Under the pieces are notes generated by a model, which did not search any database, was not told the origin of the DNA, and worked only from the letters and a program-made list of their open reading frames with translations. The translations under genes were made by a program, and so were the position numbers. Shown here one piece after another: positions 1 to 8,235 of a DNA stretch of 64,000 nucleotides (positions are counted from its first letter, which is position 1; the number at the start of each line of letters is the position of its first letter). This DNA is from Mesorhizobium sp. M8A.F.Ca.ET.218.01.1.1 (GTDB lineage Bacteria; Pseudomonadota; Alphaproteobacteria; Rhizobiales; Rhizobiaceae): positions 372,001-436,000 of the forward strand of contig NZ_SRUZ01000005.1 in assembly GCF_004791165.1 (NCBI RefSeq), in the 5' to 3' direction.

Positions 1-313
1 CCAGCAAGGTCGCCAGCGGCGCGACGGTGAGGATATCGCGCGAGCCGACGATGACGCGCGAGAACACATCGCGGCCGATCTGGTCGGTGCCGAACCAGTG
101 CTCACGCGAGGGCGGCGCCAGCGCGTTGATGATATCGTCGGCGAGCGGATCGTAGGGCGCGAAGCGTTCGCCAAACAGTGCGCAGGCAACCCAGAACAGC
201 ACGATGGCGAGACCGACAAGGAAGGTTCGCGATCGCAGCAGGGAGAAAAAGACTTCGGCCAGCGGGCCGCGCTTGCGCGTGTCGTCCTGTGAGGTGGTCT
301 GGACGGCGCTCAT
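1..313 (-). CDS. Peptide/opine ABC transporter permease, DppC-like (3' end outside window)
   Basis: This is the N-terminal 104 codons of an inner-membrane permease of the DppC/OppC family; the rest lies beyond base 1. The translation starts MSAVQTTSQDD, then has one hydrophobic segment (about residues 28-48) and the family signature APYDPLADD, followed by HWFGTDQIGRDVFSRVIVG, which is typical of DppC proteins just before the permease domain. Its ATG overlaps the stop of the upstream permease gene as ATGA, so the two are translationally coupled. It should pair with that DppB-like partner to form the membrane channel for the substrate delivered by the binding protein at 1334-2998. The family call is firm; the substrate is not known. 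Confidence 0.9.
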   Translation of the reverse strand, partial: MSAVQTTSQDDTRKRGPLAEVFFSLLRSRTFLVGLAIVLFWVACALFGERFAPYDPLADDIINALAPPSREHWFGTDQIGRDVFSRVIVGSRDILTVAPLATLL

Positions 314-1281
314 TGGTCTGACCCCAGGCGGATGCGCGGATTGAGCACGGAATAGAGGAAGTCGGCGGCCAGGGTCGCCACGGCATAGACGATGCCGATG
401 GTGAGGATGCCGGATTCCAGCATCGGAAAATCCTTGCCGCGCGCCGCGGTGAAGATCAGCGAGCCGATGCCCTGGTAGCGGAACAGCGTCTCGATCACCA
501 CCAGCCCGCCGATGAGGTAGCCGGTCTGGGTGGCGATGACGGTGATGGTCGGCAACAGCGCATTGCGCAGCACATGGCGCCAGATCACCGTGCGCCAGGG
601 CAGGCCCTTCAGCACGGCGGTCCGCGTATAGTCGGAATCGAGCGCCTCGATCATGCCCGAACGCGCCATGCGCGCGATATAGCCGAACAGCACCAGGAAC
701 AGCGGCAGCGATGGCAGGATCAGGTAATAGAGCTGGGTGAAGAAGCCGGCATTCCTGGGCCAAGCGGCCGAGATCGGCAGCCAGCGCAGCCATACGCCGA
801 AGATCAGGATCAGGATGATGCCGGTGACGAACTCGGGCAGCACCGTCACCGACAGGCCGCCGAGGCTGATGATGCGGTCGAGCGGACGGTTGAGGTTGAG
901 CGCCGCAATGACGCCGCCCAGAATGCCGATCGGCACCACCAGCACGAAGGCGACGGCCGCCAGCTTCATCGAATTGCCGAGCGCATCGATGACGAACGGC
1001 GCCACAGGCGAGCGGAAGATGTAGGAGGTGCCCATGTCGCCCTGGACGAAGTTGGAGATCCAGCTCCAGTACTGGACAAGCAGCGGGCGATCGACGCCGA
1101 GTGTGTGATTGAGCGCGTCCACCGCGCGCTGGTCGGCGAACGGGCCGAGGATCGCGCGCCCGACATTGCCTGGCAGAACCTGGCCGCCCAGGAACACCAT
1201 GATGCTGAGCAGGAACAGCGTGATCAGCGACAGGGACACACGCCGCGCAAAGAAGGAGAGAATGGCTAAGACTCCTTGCAA
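310..1281 (-). CDS. Peptide/opine ABC transporter permease, DppB-like
   Basis: A 323-residue polytopic permease of the DppB/OppB family. The N-terminus carries the usual first membrane helix and GQVLPGNVGRAILG, and the C-terminal half has the EAA-type loop, seen as ALDSDYTRTAVLKGLPWRTV. It forms the heterodimeric channel with the DppC-like partner, with which it overlaps by 4 bp. The start is uncertain. A TTG at 1281 gives the longest frame, but the only good Shine-Dalgarno (AAGGAG) lies just inside that frame and would fit a rare ATT start at 1263. A strong stem-loop precedes the gene (1282-1306). Substrate is inferred only from the neighbours (amino-acid-like or opine-like). Confidence 0.93.
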   Translation of the reverse strand: MQGVLAILSFFARRVSLSLITLFLLSIMVFLGGQVLPGNVGRAILGPFADQRAVDALNHTLGVDRPLLVQYWSWISNFVQGDMGTSYIFRSPVAPFVIDALGNSMKLAAVAFVLVVPIGILGGVIAALNLNRPLDRIISLGGLSVTVLPEFVTGIILILIFGVWLRWLPISAAWPRNAGFFTQLYYLILPSLPLFLVLFGYIARMARSGMIEALDSDYTRTAVLKGLPWRTVIWRHVLRNALLPTITVIATQTGYLIGGLVVIETLFRYQGIGSLIFTAARGKDFPMLESGILTIGIVYAVATLAADFLYSVLNPRIRLGSDQ

Positions 1282-1306
1282 AGCCAGCTCCCCGGAGGAG
1301 CTGGCT
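1282..1306 (-). promoter_or_regulatory. Intercistronic stem-loop between binding-protein and permease genes
   Basis: AGCCAGCTCC and GGAGCTGGCT form a perfect 10-bp stem with a 5-base loop, in the 52-base gap between the substrate-binding protein gene and the permease gene. There is no U-tract, so it is more likely an RNA-stabilising or partial-termination hairpin, of the kind that keeps binding-protein mRNA more abundant than permease mRNA, than a full terminator. Its base also sits against the possible TTG start of the permease. Confidence 0.6.
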
Positions 1307-1333
1307 ATTAGAGGACTGGCTTTCCCTTTTCGC

Positions 1334-2998
1334 TTACGCCTTCGACGCCTTATCGAGGAACAGCTGCGACATTGCTGTCGGCTGCACGCCGGCCACGCCC
1401 TTCGCCGTTGCCGTCAGGTAGTCGTAGAAATAGCCGAAGATGACCGGGGTTTCCTCGAGCAGAAGCTTCTGGATCTTGCCGGCGTCGGCCTTCTGGGCTT
1501 CGAGATCGAGTGCCGCGATATAGCTGGTCGCCAGCGCGTCGTAGTCCTTGTTCTTGAAGTGCGCTGCATTCCAGGTGCCGTCGCTCTTCAAGGGAGCGGC
1601 AAGATAGACATTCGGCACGCCGCGATGGCCATAGTCGGTGATGCCCATCACCGAATCCAGCCAGTTCGATTTGCCGAACACCGCGTCGCCGTAATAGGCC
1701 CCCTGGTCGAGGATGTTGAGTTCGAGCTCGATGCCGATCTCCTTGACCCAGTTCTGGATGAGCTGGGCGTATTCGGGGATTTCGAGGTAGCGCTCGGTGG
1801 TCAGCGTGACTTTGAAGCCCTTGCCGGCACCGGCTGCTTCCATGAGCTGCTTGGCCTGCGCGATGTCCTGCTTGCGCTGCGGTATGCTCGTATCGGTCGA
1901 GGGGTAGACCGCGGCGAACGGGCTGTCGTTGCCGGCCACGGCACGCCCCTTCATCAGGCCTGCGACCAATTTGTCGCGATCCATGCTGAGCGCGATGGCG
2001 CGGCGCACGCGTGCGTCCTTCAGCGGGCCGTCGTCGCAACGCAGATGCAGCTGCTGATGCGCTGAAGACTTCAGGCTGATGATGTCGACGCTTGGATCAC
2101 TGAGCAGGGCCACGCCGGCCAGCACCGGCATCTGGTTGATGATGTCGACCTGCCCGCCCTGCAGCGCCAGGATCATCGGCTGTACATCGGTGAAGAAGGT
2201 GAATTCGGTGCGTTCCGGCAGCGCCTTCTCGCCCCAATAGTCCTCGTTGCGGACGAAGGAGGCGCCGACCTTCGGCGTGTATTTCTCGATCTTGAACGGC
2301 CCGGTGCCGTCGAAGCTCTTTTCGTAGTCGCCCTTGTAGCTCGCCGGGACGATGACGGCGTTGTAATTGTCCGACGACAGCATGTAGGGAAAGTTGCCGT
2401 TCGGCGCGTCTAGGTGGAATTCCACCGTGTAGTCGTCGACCTTCTTGCTGGCGCCCTTCGACAGGATGCCGGTGAACACCGACAGCGCGTTGGACGAGTT
2501 TGCCGGATCGGCGAGGCGGTCGATGCTCGCCACCACGTCCTCCGCCTTCATCTCGCCGCCGCTGTGGAACTTCACGCCCTTGCGCAGTTTGAAGGTCCAC
2601 ACCGAGCCGTTGTCGTTCGGCTTCCAGCTTTCGGCCAGTGCCGGCTTGAGCACGAGGTCGGGGCCGTCGACGCAGAGGAATTCGGCTACCTGCTGCATGA
2701 CCAGGAGGCCGCCGGCGTCGGCAATGGTGACCGGATCGATGGCGGCTGCCGGCACGCTGCTGGCGACACGGATGGTGGCGCCGGGTGCGCCCTGGGCGCG
2801 GGCCAGCGACGGCATGCCGCCAAAGCCGGCGGCCGTGGTGATGCCTCCAAGCAGCGGCAGCGACAGGCCGAGCAGGCTGCCATGGCGGATGAAGTCGCGG
2901 CGGCTGACACGGCCATCGACGAGCCCGTCGATCAAGTGATTTTCGAGCGGCGAGCGATTACGCCGGATCAGGTCGAGAATGCGGTAGTTCTTGATCAT
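1334..2998 (-). CDS. ABC transporter substrate-binding protein, family 5 (Tat-exported)
   Basis: A 554-residue periplasmic binding protein of the SBP_bac_5 (DppA/OppA) family. The N-terminus is long, with a twin-arginine motif SRRDFIRHGSLLG near residues 33-45, a hydrophobic stretch and an ARAQG cleavage region, so export by the Tat system is likely. The mature part shows family features such as LAESWKPNDNGSVWTFKLRKG and VRRAIALSMDRD. It delivers substrate to the two permeases downstream; no ATPase is visible inside the window, so it probably lies past base 1. A purine-rich GGGGAAAGGG lies upstream of the ATG. Family certain; the ligand could be a peptide, opine or modified amino acid. Confidence 0.95.
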   Translation of the reverse strand: MIKNYRILDLIRRNRSPLENHLIDGLVDGRVSRRDFIRHGSLLGLSLPLLGGITTAAGFGGMPSLARAQGAPGATIRVASSVPAAAIDPVTIADAGGLLVMQQVAEFLCVDGPDLVLKPALAESWKPNDNGSVWTFKLRKGVKFHSGGEMKAEDVVASIDRLADPANSSNALSVFTGILSKGASKKVDDYTVEFHLDAPNGNFPYMLSSDNYNAVIVPASYKGDYEKSFDGTGPFKIEKYTPKVGASFVRNEDYWGEKALPERTEFTFFTDVQPMILALQGGQVDIINQMPVLAGVALLSDPSVDIISLKSSAHQQLHLRCDDGPLKDARVRRAIALSMDRDKLVAGLMKGRAVAGNDSPFAAVYPSTDTSIPQRKQDIAQAKQLMEAAGAGKGFKVTLTTERYLEIPEYAQLIQNWVKEIGIELELNILDQGAYYGDAVFGKSNWLDSVMGITDYGHRGVPNVYLAAPLKSDGTWNAAHFKNKDYDALATSYIAALDLEAQKADAGKIQKLLLEETPVIFGYFYDYLTATAKGVAGVQPTAMSQLFLDKASKA

Positions 2999-3253
2999 GG
3001 GTTTAACCCTTTCCCCTGTTTCTTATGGTTGATGAATGTGTTTTCAGTTGACGAAAGTCCGTGGAGTTCTCCTGTCCCGGCCATCAACGATGTCAGTCGA
3101 CCGGGACTGTAGCATGCGGTTTTTCTGGGTCCATCCGATCCTTCCGGCGTGCGGCTCAGATTTTCTTGAGGCAATGCTTCCATCCGTCCGGTCCTGCCGT
3201 CGCCATCGGCGCGCGGCGGACTCTTATTCCGTCTCCTTTCCCGTCTCGTACTC

Positions 3254-4438
3254 CTAGTTCAGCGGCAAACGGCGATATGTCCCGGGCTTGGCCGGGTCGT
3301 GATATTTGTTGCACGGGCCGTTCTCGGCGAAGTCGCGATGGCAGGCCGCGAGATTTTTCCGCGACAATGTGACACCGAGACCCGGGCCTTCCGGGACACG
3401 CACCGTATTGTTCTCGGGCGAAAACGGCCCTTGCTCGGTGATGTCAATCGGTTGCATGCGAAACAGCGACTGGTTCGGCTCCCGGATCCAGCCGAGCGCC
3501 GCGCACAGGTGCAGGTAGGCCGCGCTGCCGATGCCGCTGTCGCCGCTGTAGCACCAGAAATCGATGCCCGCGTGCTCGCAGGCACCGACGAACCGCAGCA
3601 TCCGGCCGATGCCGCCATGCGCCGTCGGGTTGCCGACGAAAGCATCCGGCACCTTGAGGTCCATGGCGCGCGCAATGTCGATATTGTGGGTCGAGAACGG
3701 GATCGAACAATGGCGGCGAAGCTCGCGCATCTCCTCGATCGTCGCCACCGGATCCTCCCAGTTGCGCACGCCGAGATCTTCCAGCGGCCGCGCCAGCCGC
3801 CGGGCGGTGGCCAGCGAATAAGCCTGGTTGGAATCGATGCGGATCATCGCATCGTCGCCGAGCTTCTTGCGGATCAGCTCGACCATTCTCAGCGAGACTT
3901 TCGGGTCGTCGGTCGAGAACTTGCCTTCGAAGAACGTCGTTCCATGCGTCTCGTGCAGTTCGACGCAATAGTCGGCGACGGCTTCCGGGGTCGTCTCGCC
4001 CTTTACACCAGCCCCATTGCCGCGCAGCGAGAAGTAGTCGGTGAACGGGATGTCCTTGCGCACGGCGCCGCCAAGCAATTGGTAGAGCGGCTGGTTCCAT
4101 GCCTTGCCGCGTAAGTCCCAAAGCGCCAACTCGATGGCGCCGAAGGCCATGATGCGGGCGCGGTCGTTGATCGACTGCACGCCGGTCCAGAAGGGCAGGC
4201 TGACATGCTCGGCGCCGGCGATGTCGAAGGCGTCGCGGCCGACCAGCCGTTGGGCGAGACCATCGTTGATGATGGCGGCCGCCGCCGGCGTCGGCGCTTC
4301 GCCCAGCCCGACAAGGCCGTCCTCGGTCTCGACTTCGACGATGGTCGGCGAAAAACCGTCGAGTTCGCCGAACACCCAGGCATAGGGCGCTTCGAGGCGA
4401 AGATTGATCGGCGTCGCCTTGATGCTGCGGATCTTCAC
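3254..4438 (-). CDS. Enolase-superfamily enzyme, glucarate-dehydratase-like branch
   Basis: A 394-residue member of the mandelate racemase/muconate lactonizing group, which abstracts the alpha proton of a carboxylate in a TIM barrel with Mg2+. Visible metal ligands are D202 (RIDSNQAYS), E228 (NWEDP) and N252 (FSTHNID); the general base candidate is K173 (FEGKF). Compared with glucarate dehydratase, the positions of the His-Asp dyad look altered (VGNPTAHGG and WCYSGDSG), so the reaction may differ. I chose the GTG at 4438 because upstream sequence belongs to the preceding gene, with which it overlaps as GTGA. It is coupled to a second enolase-superfamily gene and sits downstream in the same operon. 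Likely an acid-sugar or hydroxy-acid dehydratase; substrate unknown. Confidence 0.88.
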   Translation of the reverse strand: MKIRSIKATPINLRLEAPYAWVFGELDGFSPTIVEVETEDGLVGLGEAPTPAAAAIINDGLAQRLVGRDAFDIAGAEHVSLPFWTGVQSINDRARIMAFGAIELALWDLRGKAWNQPLYQLLGGAVRKDIPFTDYFSLRGNGAGVKGETTPEAVADYCVELHETHGTTFFEGKFSTDDPKVSLRMVELIRKKLGDDAMIRIDSNQAYSLATARRLARPLEDLGVRNWEDPVATIEEMRELRRHCSIPFSTHNIDIARAMDLKVPDAFVGNPTAHGGIGRMLRFVGACEHAGIDFWCYSGDSGIGSAAYLHLCAALGWIREPNQSLFRMQPIDITEQGPFSPENNTVRVPEGPGLGVTLSRKNLAACHRDFAENGPCNKYHDPAKPGTYRRLPLN

Positions 4439-5553
4439 CGGCCGACCTCGAAGAACGGCTTGCCGAGCAGGTCGGGAACGACGTCGATGCCGAGGCCCGG
4501 CCCGTCGGGAATGCCCATGCGGCTGCCGGTGACCGGCGGCGCGTTCGACGCGGTGCGCACCGTCACCCATTCATGGAAGGCGATCGCATGCAGCCGCCGC
4601 TCCTCCGGCGTCGACAGCGACAGATGCGCCATGGCGGATGTGTCGACCTCGGCGCCGCCGGTGTCCTCGACCGTGATCATGAAGCCGAGATCGACGGCGA
4701 CGTCACGGATCAGCCGGGTCTTGGTGACGCCGCCGAGCCGCGAAATCTTCAGCGTCAGGCCGTCGGCCGCGCCGAGGCGATGGATTTCCAGCATCGCCTC
4801 GAGCGAGGTGACGGATTCGTCGAGCACCATCGGCTTGTCGAGCATGCGGCGCACCGACATGTTCTCGTCGATCGTCGTGCACGGCTGCTCGAACGTGTAG
4901 TCGATCGCCCGCGTGGCATCGGCGAACTGCCGCGCCTGGTAGGGTGTCCAGCCGGCATTGGCGTCGCAGAAGATGACCGTGCCTTTCGGTACCGAGGCGG
5001 CGACCGCCGTGACGCGCTCGATGTCGTCATGGACATTGCCGCCGACCTTGACCTGCAGCCGGTGGAAACCGTCCTTGACGATGCGCCTGGCAAGTGCGGC
5101 CATTTGATCGACCGTGCCATGGGTGACGACCTTGTAGAGTTCCGCCGTGTCGCTTTCCTTGCCGCCGAGCAGCGTCACCAGCGGCACGCCGGCCGCGCGC
5201 GCCGCCAGATCCCAGCAGGCCATGTCGAACGCCGATTTGATGTAGGGATGGCCCTTGAACACGGTGTCCATCAGCCGGCCGATGCTGGCCAGCCCGCACG
5301 GGTCCTGGCCGATGAGGTGCGGTGCGATCTCCGGCACGCCGGCTCTCGTGCCGGCCGGGAAGGCGGCCGAGTAGAAATTGCCGAGCGGCGCCATCTCGCC
5401 CCAGCCGGTCAACCCGCTGTCGGAGGTGATGGACACGATCACGGCGTCGAAGCAGTCGGCCACGCGCCCCTTGGACATGCGGTAGGGGCCGTCCACGAAG
5501 GGCTGCACGACGTGATAGGCTTTGATGGTTTCGATCTGCACGTGGGTATCCAT
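4435..5553 (-). CDS. Enolase-superfamily epimerase/dehydratase (hydroxyproline-betaine epimerase-like)
   Basis: A 372-residue enolase-superfamily protein. Metal ligands are visible as D197 (FCDANAGW), E222 (FEQPC) and D245 (VLDES). The two opposed lysines of racemase-type members are present: K169 in RLQVKVGG and K269 in LKISRLGG. The N-terminal VDGPYRMSKGR and the FEQPC/KISRLGG spacing look like the hydroxyproline-betaine epimerase and cis-3-hydroxyproline dehydratase branch rather than muconate cycloisomerase. It precedes and overlaps the other enolase-superfamily gene and follows the GntR gene by about 20 bases. I infer a step on an amino-acid-derived carboxylate; the exact substrate needs biochemistry. 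Confidence 0.88.
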   Translation of the reverse strand: MDTHVQIETIKAYHVVQPFVDGPYRMSKGRVADCFDAVIVSITSDSGLTGWGEMAPLGNFYSAAFPAGTRAGVPEIAPHLIGQDPCGLASIGRLMDTVFKGHPYIKSAFDMACWDLAARAAGVPLVTLLGGKESDTAELYKVVTHGTVDQMAALARRIVKDGFHRLQVKVGGNVHDDIERVTAVAASVPKGTVIFCDANAGWTPYQARQFADATRAIDYTFEQPCTTIDENMSVRRMLDKPMVLDESVTSLEAMLEIHRLGAADGLTLKISRLGGVTKTRLIRDVAVDLGFMITVEDTGGAEVDTSAMAHLSLSTPEERRLHAIAFHEWVTVRTASNAPPVTGSRMGIPDGPGLGIDVVPDLLGKPFFEVGR

Positions 5554-5574
5554 TGTCCGCGATGATGGGAGGGA

Positions 5575-6267
5575 TCAGGCGCCTTTCGACGGGCGCCGTT
5601 CAAGGCCGCGCGCATAGGCAAGAAGCTCTTCGAAATCGAGGTCGATATGCTCGCGGGCATGGCGCTGGGCGGCACGCATGTCGTCGCCCTTGAGCAGCGC
5701 CACATAGGTCTCATGGACATTTTCGGCCGGCACGGCTTCCTTGCGCGCCTGCTGGTGCAGGGCGAAGTACATCTGCAAACGGCTGGTCAGCCTTTGCCAG
5801 GTTTCCAGGAGCACCGAATTGTCGGCCCATTCATGGATCAGGCCATGCAATTGCAGGGCGGTTTCGATCTGCCTTGTGGTGTCGCGGTCGCGCGTCGCCT
5901 GTTTCACCGCCTCGTGGCGCCGGTCAAGCTCGTCCAGGAAACGCTGGTCGCGCTGCTTCCACATCCGCTCGATGGCGAACTCGTCCAGCACCTTGTTGAG
6001 TGAATAGGCATCGTCGATGTCCTTGGCGGTGACATTGATGACGAAGGTGCCGGCATAGGGGATGCTGGTCAGGATGCCTTCCTGCACCAGCTCGCGCATC
6101 GCCTCGCGCAGCGGCGCGCGGCTGACCCGCATCTGTTCGGAAATCCGGAGCTCGTTGAGCTTCTGGCCGGGTTCGAGCTGACCGGTCAGGATCGCGCGCC
6201 GCAGCAGTGCCACGATTTCGGCACGGCGCGTCGTGTCGGCAATCGGGCTGAACTCCGTCTTCACCAT
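5575..6267 (-). CDS. GntR-family transcriptional regulator (FadR/VanR subgroup)
   Basis: A 230-residue regulator. Residues 15-75 are the winged helix (EIVALLRRAILTGQLEPGQK, then SRAPLREAMRELVQEGIL), and the C-terminal part is an all-helical FCD ligand-binding domain ending in HAREHIDLDFEELL. I placed the start at MVKTEFSPIADTTRR because upstream residues show no family similarity. It lies in the importer/enolase operon, and a perfect 16-bp palindrome of GntR type lies 37 bases upstream of its ATG. It probably represses this cluster until an organic acid inducer binds. Confidence 0.92.
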   Translation of the reverse strand: MVKTEFSPIADTTRRAEIVALLRRAILTGQLEPGQKLNELRISEQMRVSRAPLREAMRELVQEGILTSIPYAGTFVINVTAKDIDDAYSLNKVLDEFAIERMWKQRDQRFLDELDRRHEAVKQATRDRDTTRQIETALQLHGLIHEWADNSVLLETWQRLTSRLQMYFALHQQARKEAVPAENVHETYVALLKGDDMRAAQRHAREHIDLDFEELLAYARGLERRPSKGA

Positions 6268-6303
6268 CCGGCCACTCCAGCGAGAACAGAAGGCAAGACA
6301 ATC

Positions 6304-6319
6304 AGATTGTCGACAATCT
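6304..6319. promoter_or_regulatory. Candidate GntR operator (perfect palindrome)
   Basis: AGATTGTCGACAATCT is a perfect 16-bp palindrome upstream of the GntR gene. TTGTCGACAA-type dyads are typical operators of FadR/VanR-subgroup GntR proteins, so autoregulation and control of the downstream enolase and importer genes is a sound inference. Confidence 0.75.
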
Positions 6320-6379
6320 AACAAGAGGCCATGCTCGAATTTCTGAGCTTTGCTTGGCAGCCCGGCCGGCTGGGCTGAA

Positions 6380-7168
6380 TCAAGCCGCGCGGCCATAAAA
6401 ACCGACACGCTCCTCATCGCTGAACATCACGCCCGGCTTCTCATAGTAGGAGAACACCGCGATCATCCGTTCGCGGTCGCCTTCGACCGTGGTGACGCGA
6501 TGCGCGGTGTTCTTGCCGCGAAACACGTTCAGCGTACCGGGCTTCATGCGCAGGACCCTGGCTTCGGGATCGCGCCCTTCGAGCAGTCTGGCAACGCCGT
6601 CATAGTTTGGATCCTCATCCGATCTGAGATCGGTGCGATACTCCAGGTCGCCGCCGTGCTCCGCCTGTTGCAGGAGCAGCGTGGTGGTGAATTCCGAACG
6701 GTCGAAGTGCCAGTTCAGCGCTTCGCCGGCGCGATAGGCCATCACATTCGTGCGTGCCAGCGGATCCTGCATGACATGCAGCCTGGCCTTGCCCATCGTC
6801 GCGGCGAGGAAACGCACCAGCGGTTCGTATTCGTAGATCGCCATCACCGTGCTGCCGGGAATCTGGTCGGCGCAGACGGTGTGGCTGATGGTTTCCACCT
6901 TGCGCAGCGCCGGGTGGTCGGGTGCCAATTCCGGAATGCTGGGCTTGAAGTAGATGTTGTGCAAACGCTTGTGGACATGGGACCGCGCGTCCATGACCGG
7001 CTTGATTTCCCGCACCGCTTGTTCGGCGATACCGGGCCGCAGAAAGCCCTCGAGATTGAACATGCCGTCGGCTGCGAGCGCGGCGAGCGACTGCTCGACG
7101 AGGCGATCCCATTCGGGGCTGCCTTCGCGATCGAGCGGATAGCGGTCGAGGTCGAGAATGTCTTCCAT
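6380..7168 (-). CDS. Fe(II)/2-oxoglutarate oxygenase, HalD/BesD family
   Basis: A 262-residue non-haem iron oxygenase resembling the HalD/BesD family, whose characterised members chlorinate or hydroxylate free amino acids. The iron ligands are visible as H154 and D156 in LNWHFDRSEFTTTLLLQ, and H223 in NTAHRVTTVEG; R234 may bind 2-oxoglutarate. BesD-type halogenases replace the Asp by Gly to leave room for chloride. Here the Asp is present, so hydroxylation is the better prediction. The gene heads the minus-strand cluster with GntR, two enolase-superfamily genes and the importer, and is divergent from a LysR gene. Soluble, cytoplasmic. Which amino acid it acts on cannot be read from sequence. 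Confidence 0.85.
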   Translation of the reverse strand: MEDILDLDRYPLDREGSPEWDRLVEQSLAALAADGMFNLEGFLRPGIAEQAVREIKPVMDARSHVHKRLHNIYFKPSIPELAPDHPALRKVETISHTVCADQIPGSTVMAIYEYEPLVRFLAATMGKARLHVMQDPLARTNVMAYRAGEALNWHFDRSEFTTTLLLQQAEHGGDLEYRTDLRSDEDPNYDGVARLLEGRDPEARVLRMKPGTLNVFRGKNTAHRVTTVEGDRERMIAVFSYYEKPGVMFSDEERVGFYGRAA

Positions 7169-7282
7169 GTCGTATGCTCCAATCGGGAAGCTCCAAGGTT
7201 GGGCACAGAAGACGGCAAAAAATTCTTTCTCTCAACGTGGAAAATTATTAGGATTGGCCAAGAAAAACTTCTGGAGGCTGAT

Positions 7283-8191
7283 GTGGACCGGCTGCCGCCG
7301 TTGAATGCGATCAAGGCCTTCGAGGTCGCCGCCCGCGCCGGCAGCTTCACACTGGCCGCGAGCGAGCTTGGCGTCTCCTCGGCGGCGGTCAGCCAGCAGA
7401 TCCGCAATCTCGAAACCTGGTTCGGCAAGCAACTGTTCGTGCGCACCGGCAATCGCATCGCGCTGACCGACGCCGGCCACGCCATCTATCCGCAGACGGC
7501 GCGTGCGCTCGGTGACATTGCCGCCATCGGCCAGCGCATGCTCGAAGGCGGCCTGAGGACACGGCTTGTCGTCAGCGTGCCATTCTCGCTGGCCGAACTG
7601 TGGCTGGCGCCGAGGCTGGCCGTGCTCCTCGAGGCCTTCCCGCACATGGCGATCGACGTGCGTGCCGAGGATGATCCGATCGATCTGATGCGCCAGAACG
7701 TCGACCTGCGCATCAGCTATGGCGACTATCACTATCCCGGCCTGCGGATGGTCCGCCTGGTCCATGACGATGTGCTGCCGGTCTGCGCGCCGGACTTCTG
7801 GCAGCGGCACGGCAATGGCGATACGGGCCTCACCGATCTGCATGAGAGCCTGTTCATCCACACCAATTGGGGGCCGAACTATGCCTCGCACCCGAGCTGG
7901 GCCGATTGGTTCGCGGCATGCGGCGGCAACCGGTCGCCCGACCCGTCGCAGGGGCGCCGCGTCGGCCTCTCAAGCCTGGCGATAGCCTCGGCTCGGTTGG
8001 GCCTCGGCATTGCCCTTGGACAGCGGGTGATGGCCCAGGCCGATCTGGATGCGGGCCGGCTGATTGCGCTTTCTTCCGTCTCGGTGCGCCTGGGGCACCC
8101 CTATTGCGCCTTCATGCCGCCGGCAAAGGCCGATCGCGCCGACGTCGCCGCTCTGGTCGGTCTGCTCGTGAAAACGGCGCCCGCGACCTGA
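7283..8191 (+). CDS. LysR-family regulator, GcvA-like
   Basis: A 302-residue LysR regulator. The start is GTG at 7283, preceded by GGAGG at a 6-base spacing; the first residues DRLPPLNAIKAFEVAARAGS and VSSAAVSQQIRNLE are typical of the GcvA-type winged helix. The remaining part is a periplasmic-binding-like effector domain. It is divergent from the HalD/BesD-like oxygenase gene with about 110 bases between them, the arrangement expected for a LysR protein that activates its neighbour. The effector is unknown. Confidence 0.93.
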   Translation: MDRLPPLNAIKAFEVAARAGSFTLAASELGVSSAAVSQQIRNLETWFGKQLFVRTGNRIALTDAGHAIYPQTARALGDIAAIGQRMLEGGLRTRLVVSVPFSLAELWLAPRLAVLLEAFPHMAIDVRAEDDPIDLMRQNVDLRISYGDYHYPGLRMVRLVHDDVLPVCAPDFWQRHGNGDTGLTDLHESLFIHTNWGPNYASHPSWADWFAACGGNRSPDPSQGRRVGLSSLAIASARLGLGIALGQRVMAQADLDAGRLIALSSVSVRLGHPYCAFMPPAKADRADVAALVGLLVKTAPAT

Positions 8192-8209
8192 GAAAGGGTC
8201 GAGGGCGCC
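8176..8209. terminator. Hairpin at the 3' ends of convergent genes
   Basis: GGCGCCC and GGGCGCC, with an inner GACC/GGTC pairing, form a strong stem that spans the stop codon of the LysR gene, just before the convergent efflux gene ends at 8236. There is no U-tract, so its efficiency as a terminator is uncertain. Confidence 0.45.
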
Positions 8210-8235
8210 GCGCGGAAACCGGGCCTGCGGGGGAG

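Noticed and set aside
574..1269. Long plus-strand frame rich in Arg, Asp, Gln and His opposite the DppB-like gene
   Set aside because: Shadow of the real minus-strand gene: composition is the usual antisense pattern of GC-rich coding DNA and there is no ribosome site or domain.
2995..3257. Small frames in the gap between the binding protein and the first enolase-type gene
   Set aside because: Neither strand shows a ribosome site with a coding-like composition; I regard this 255-base gap as non-coding leader or promoter DNA.
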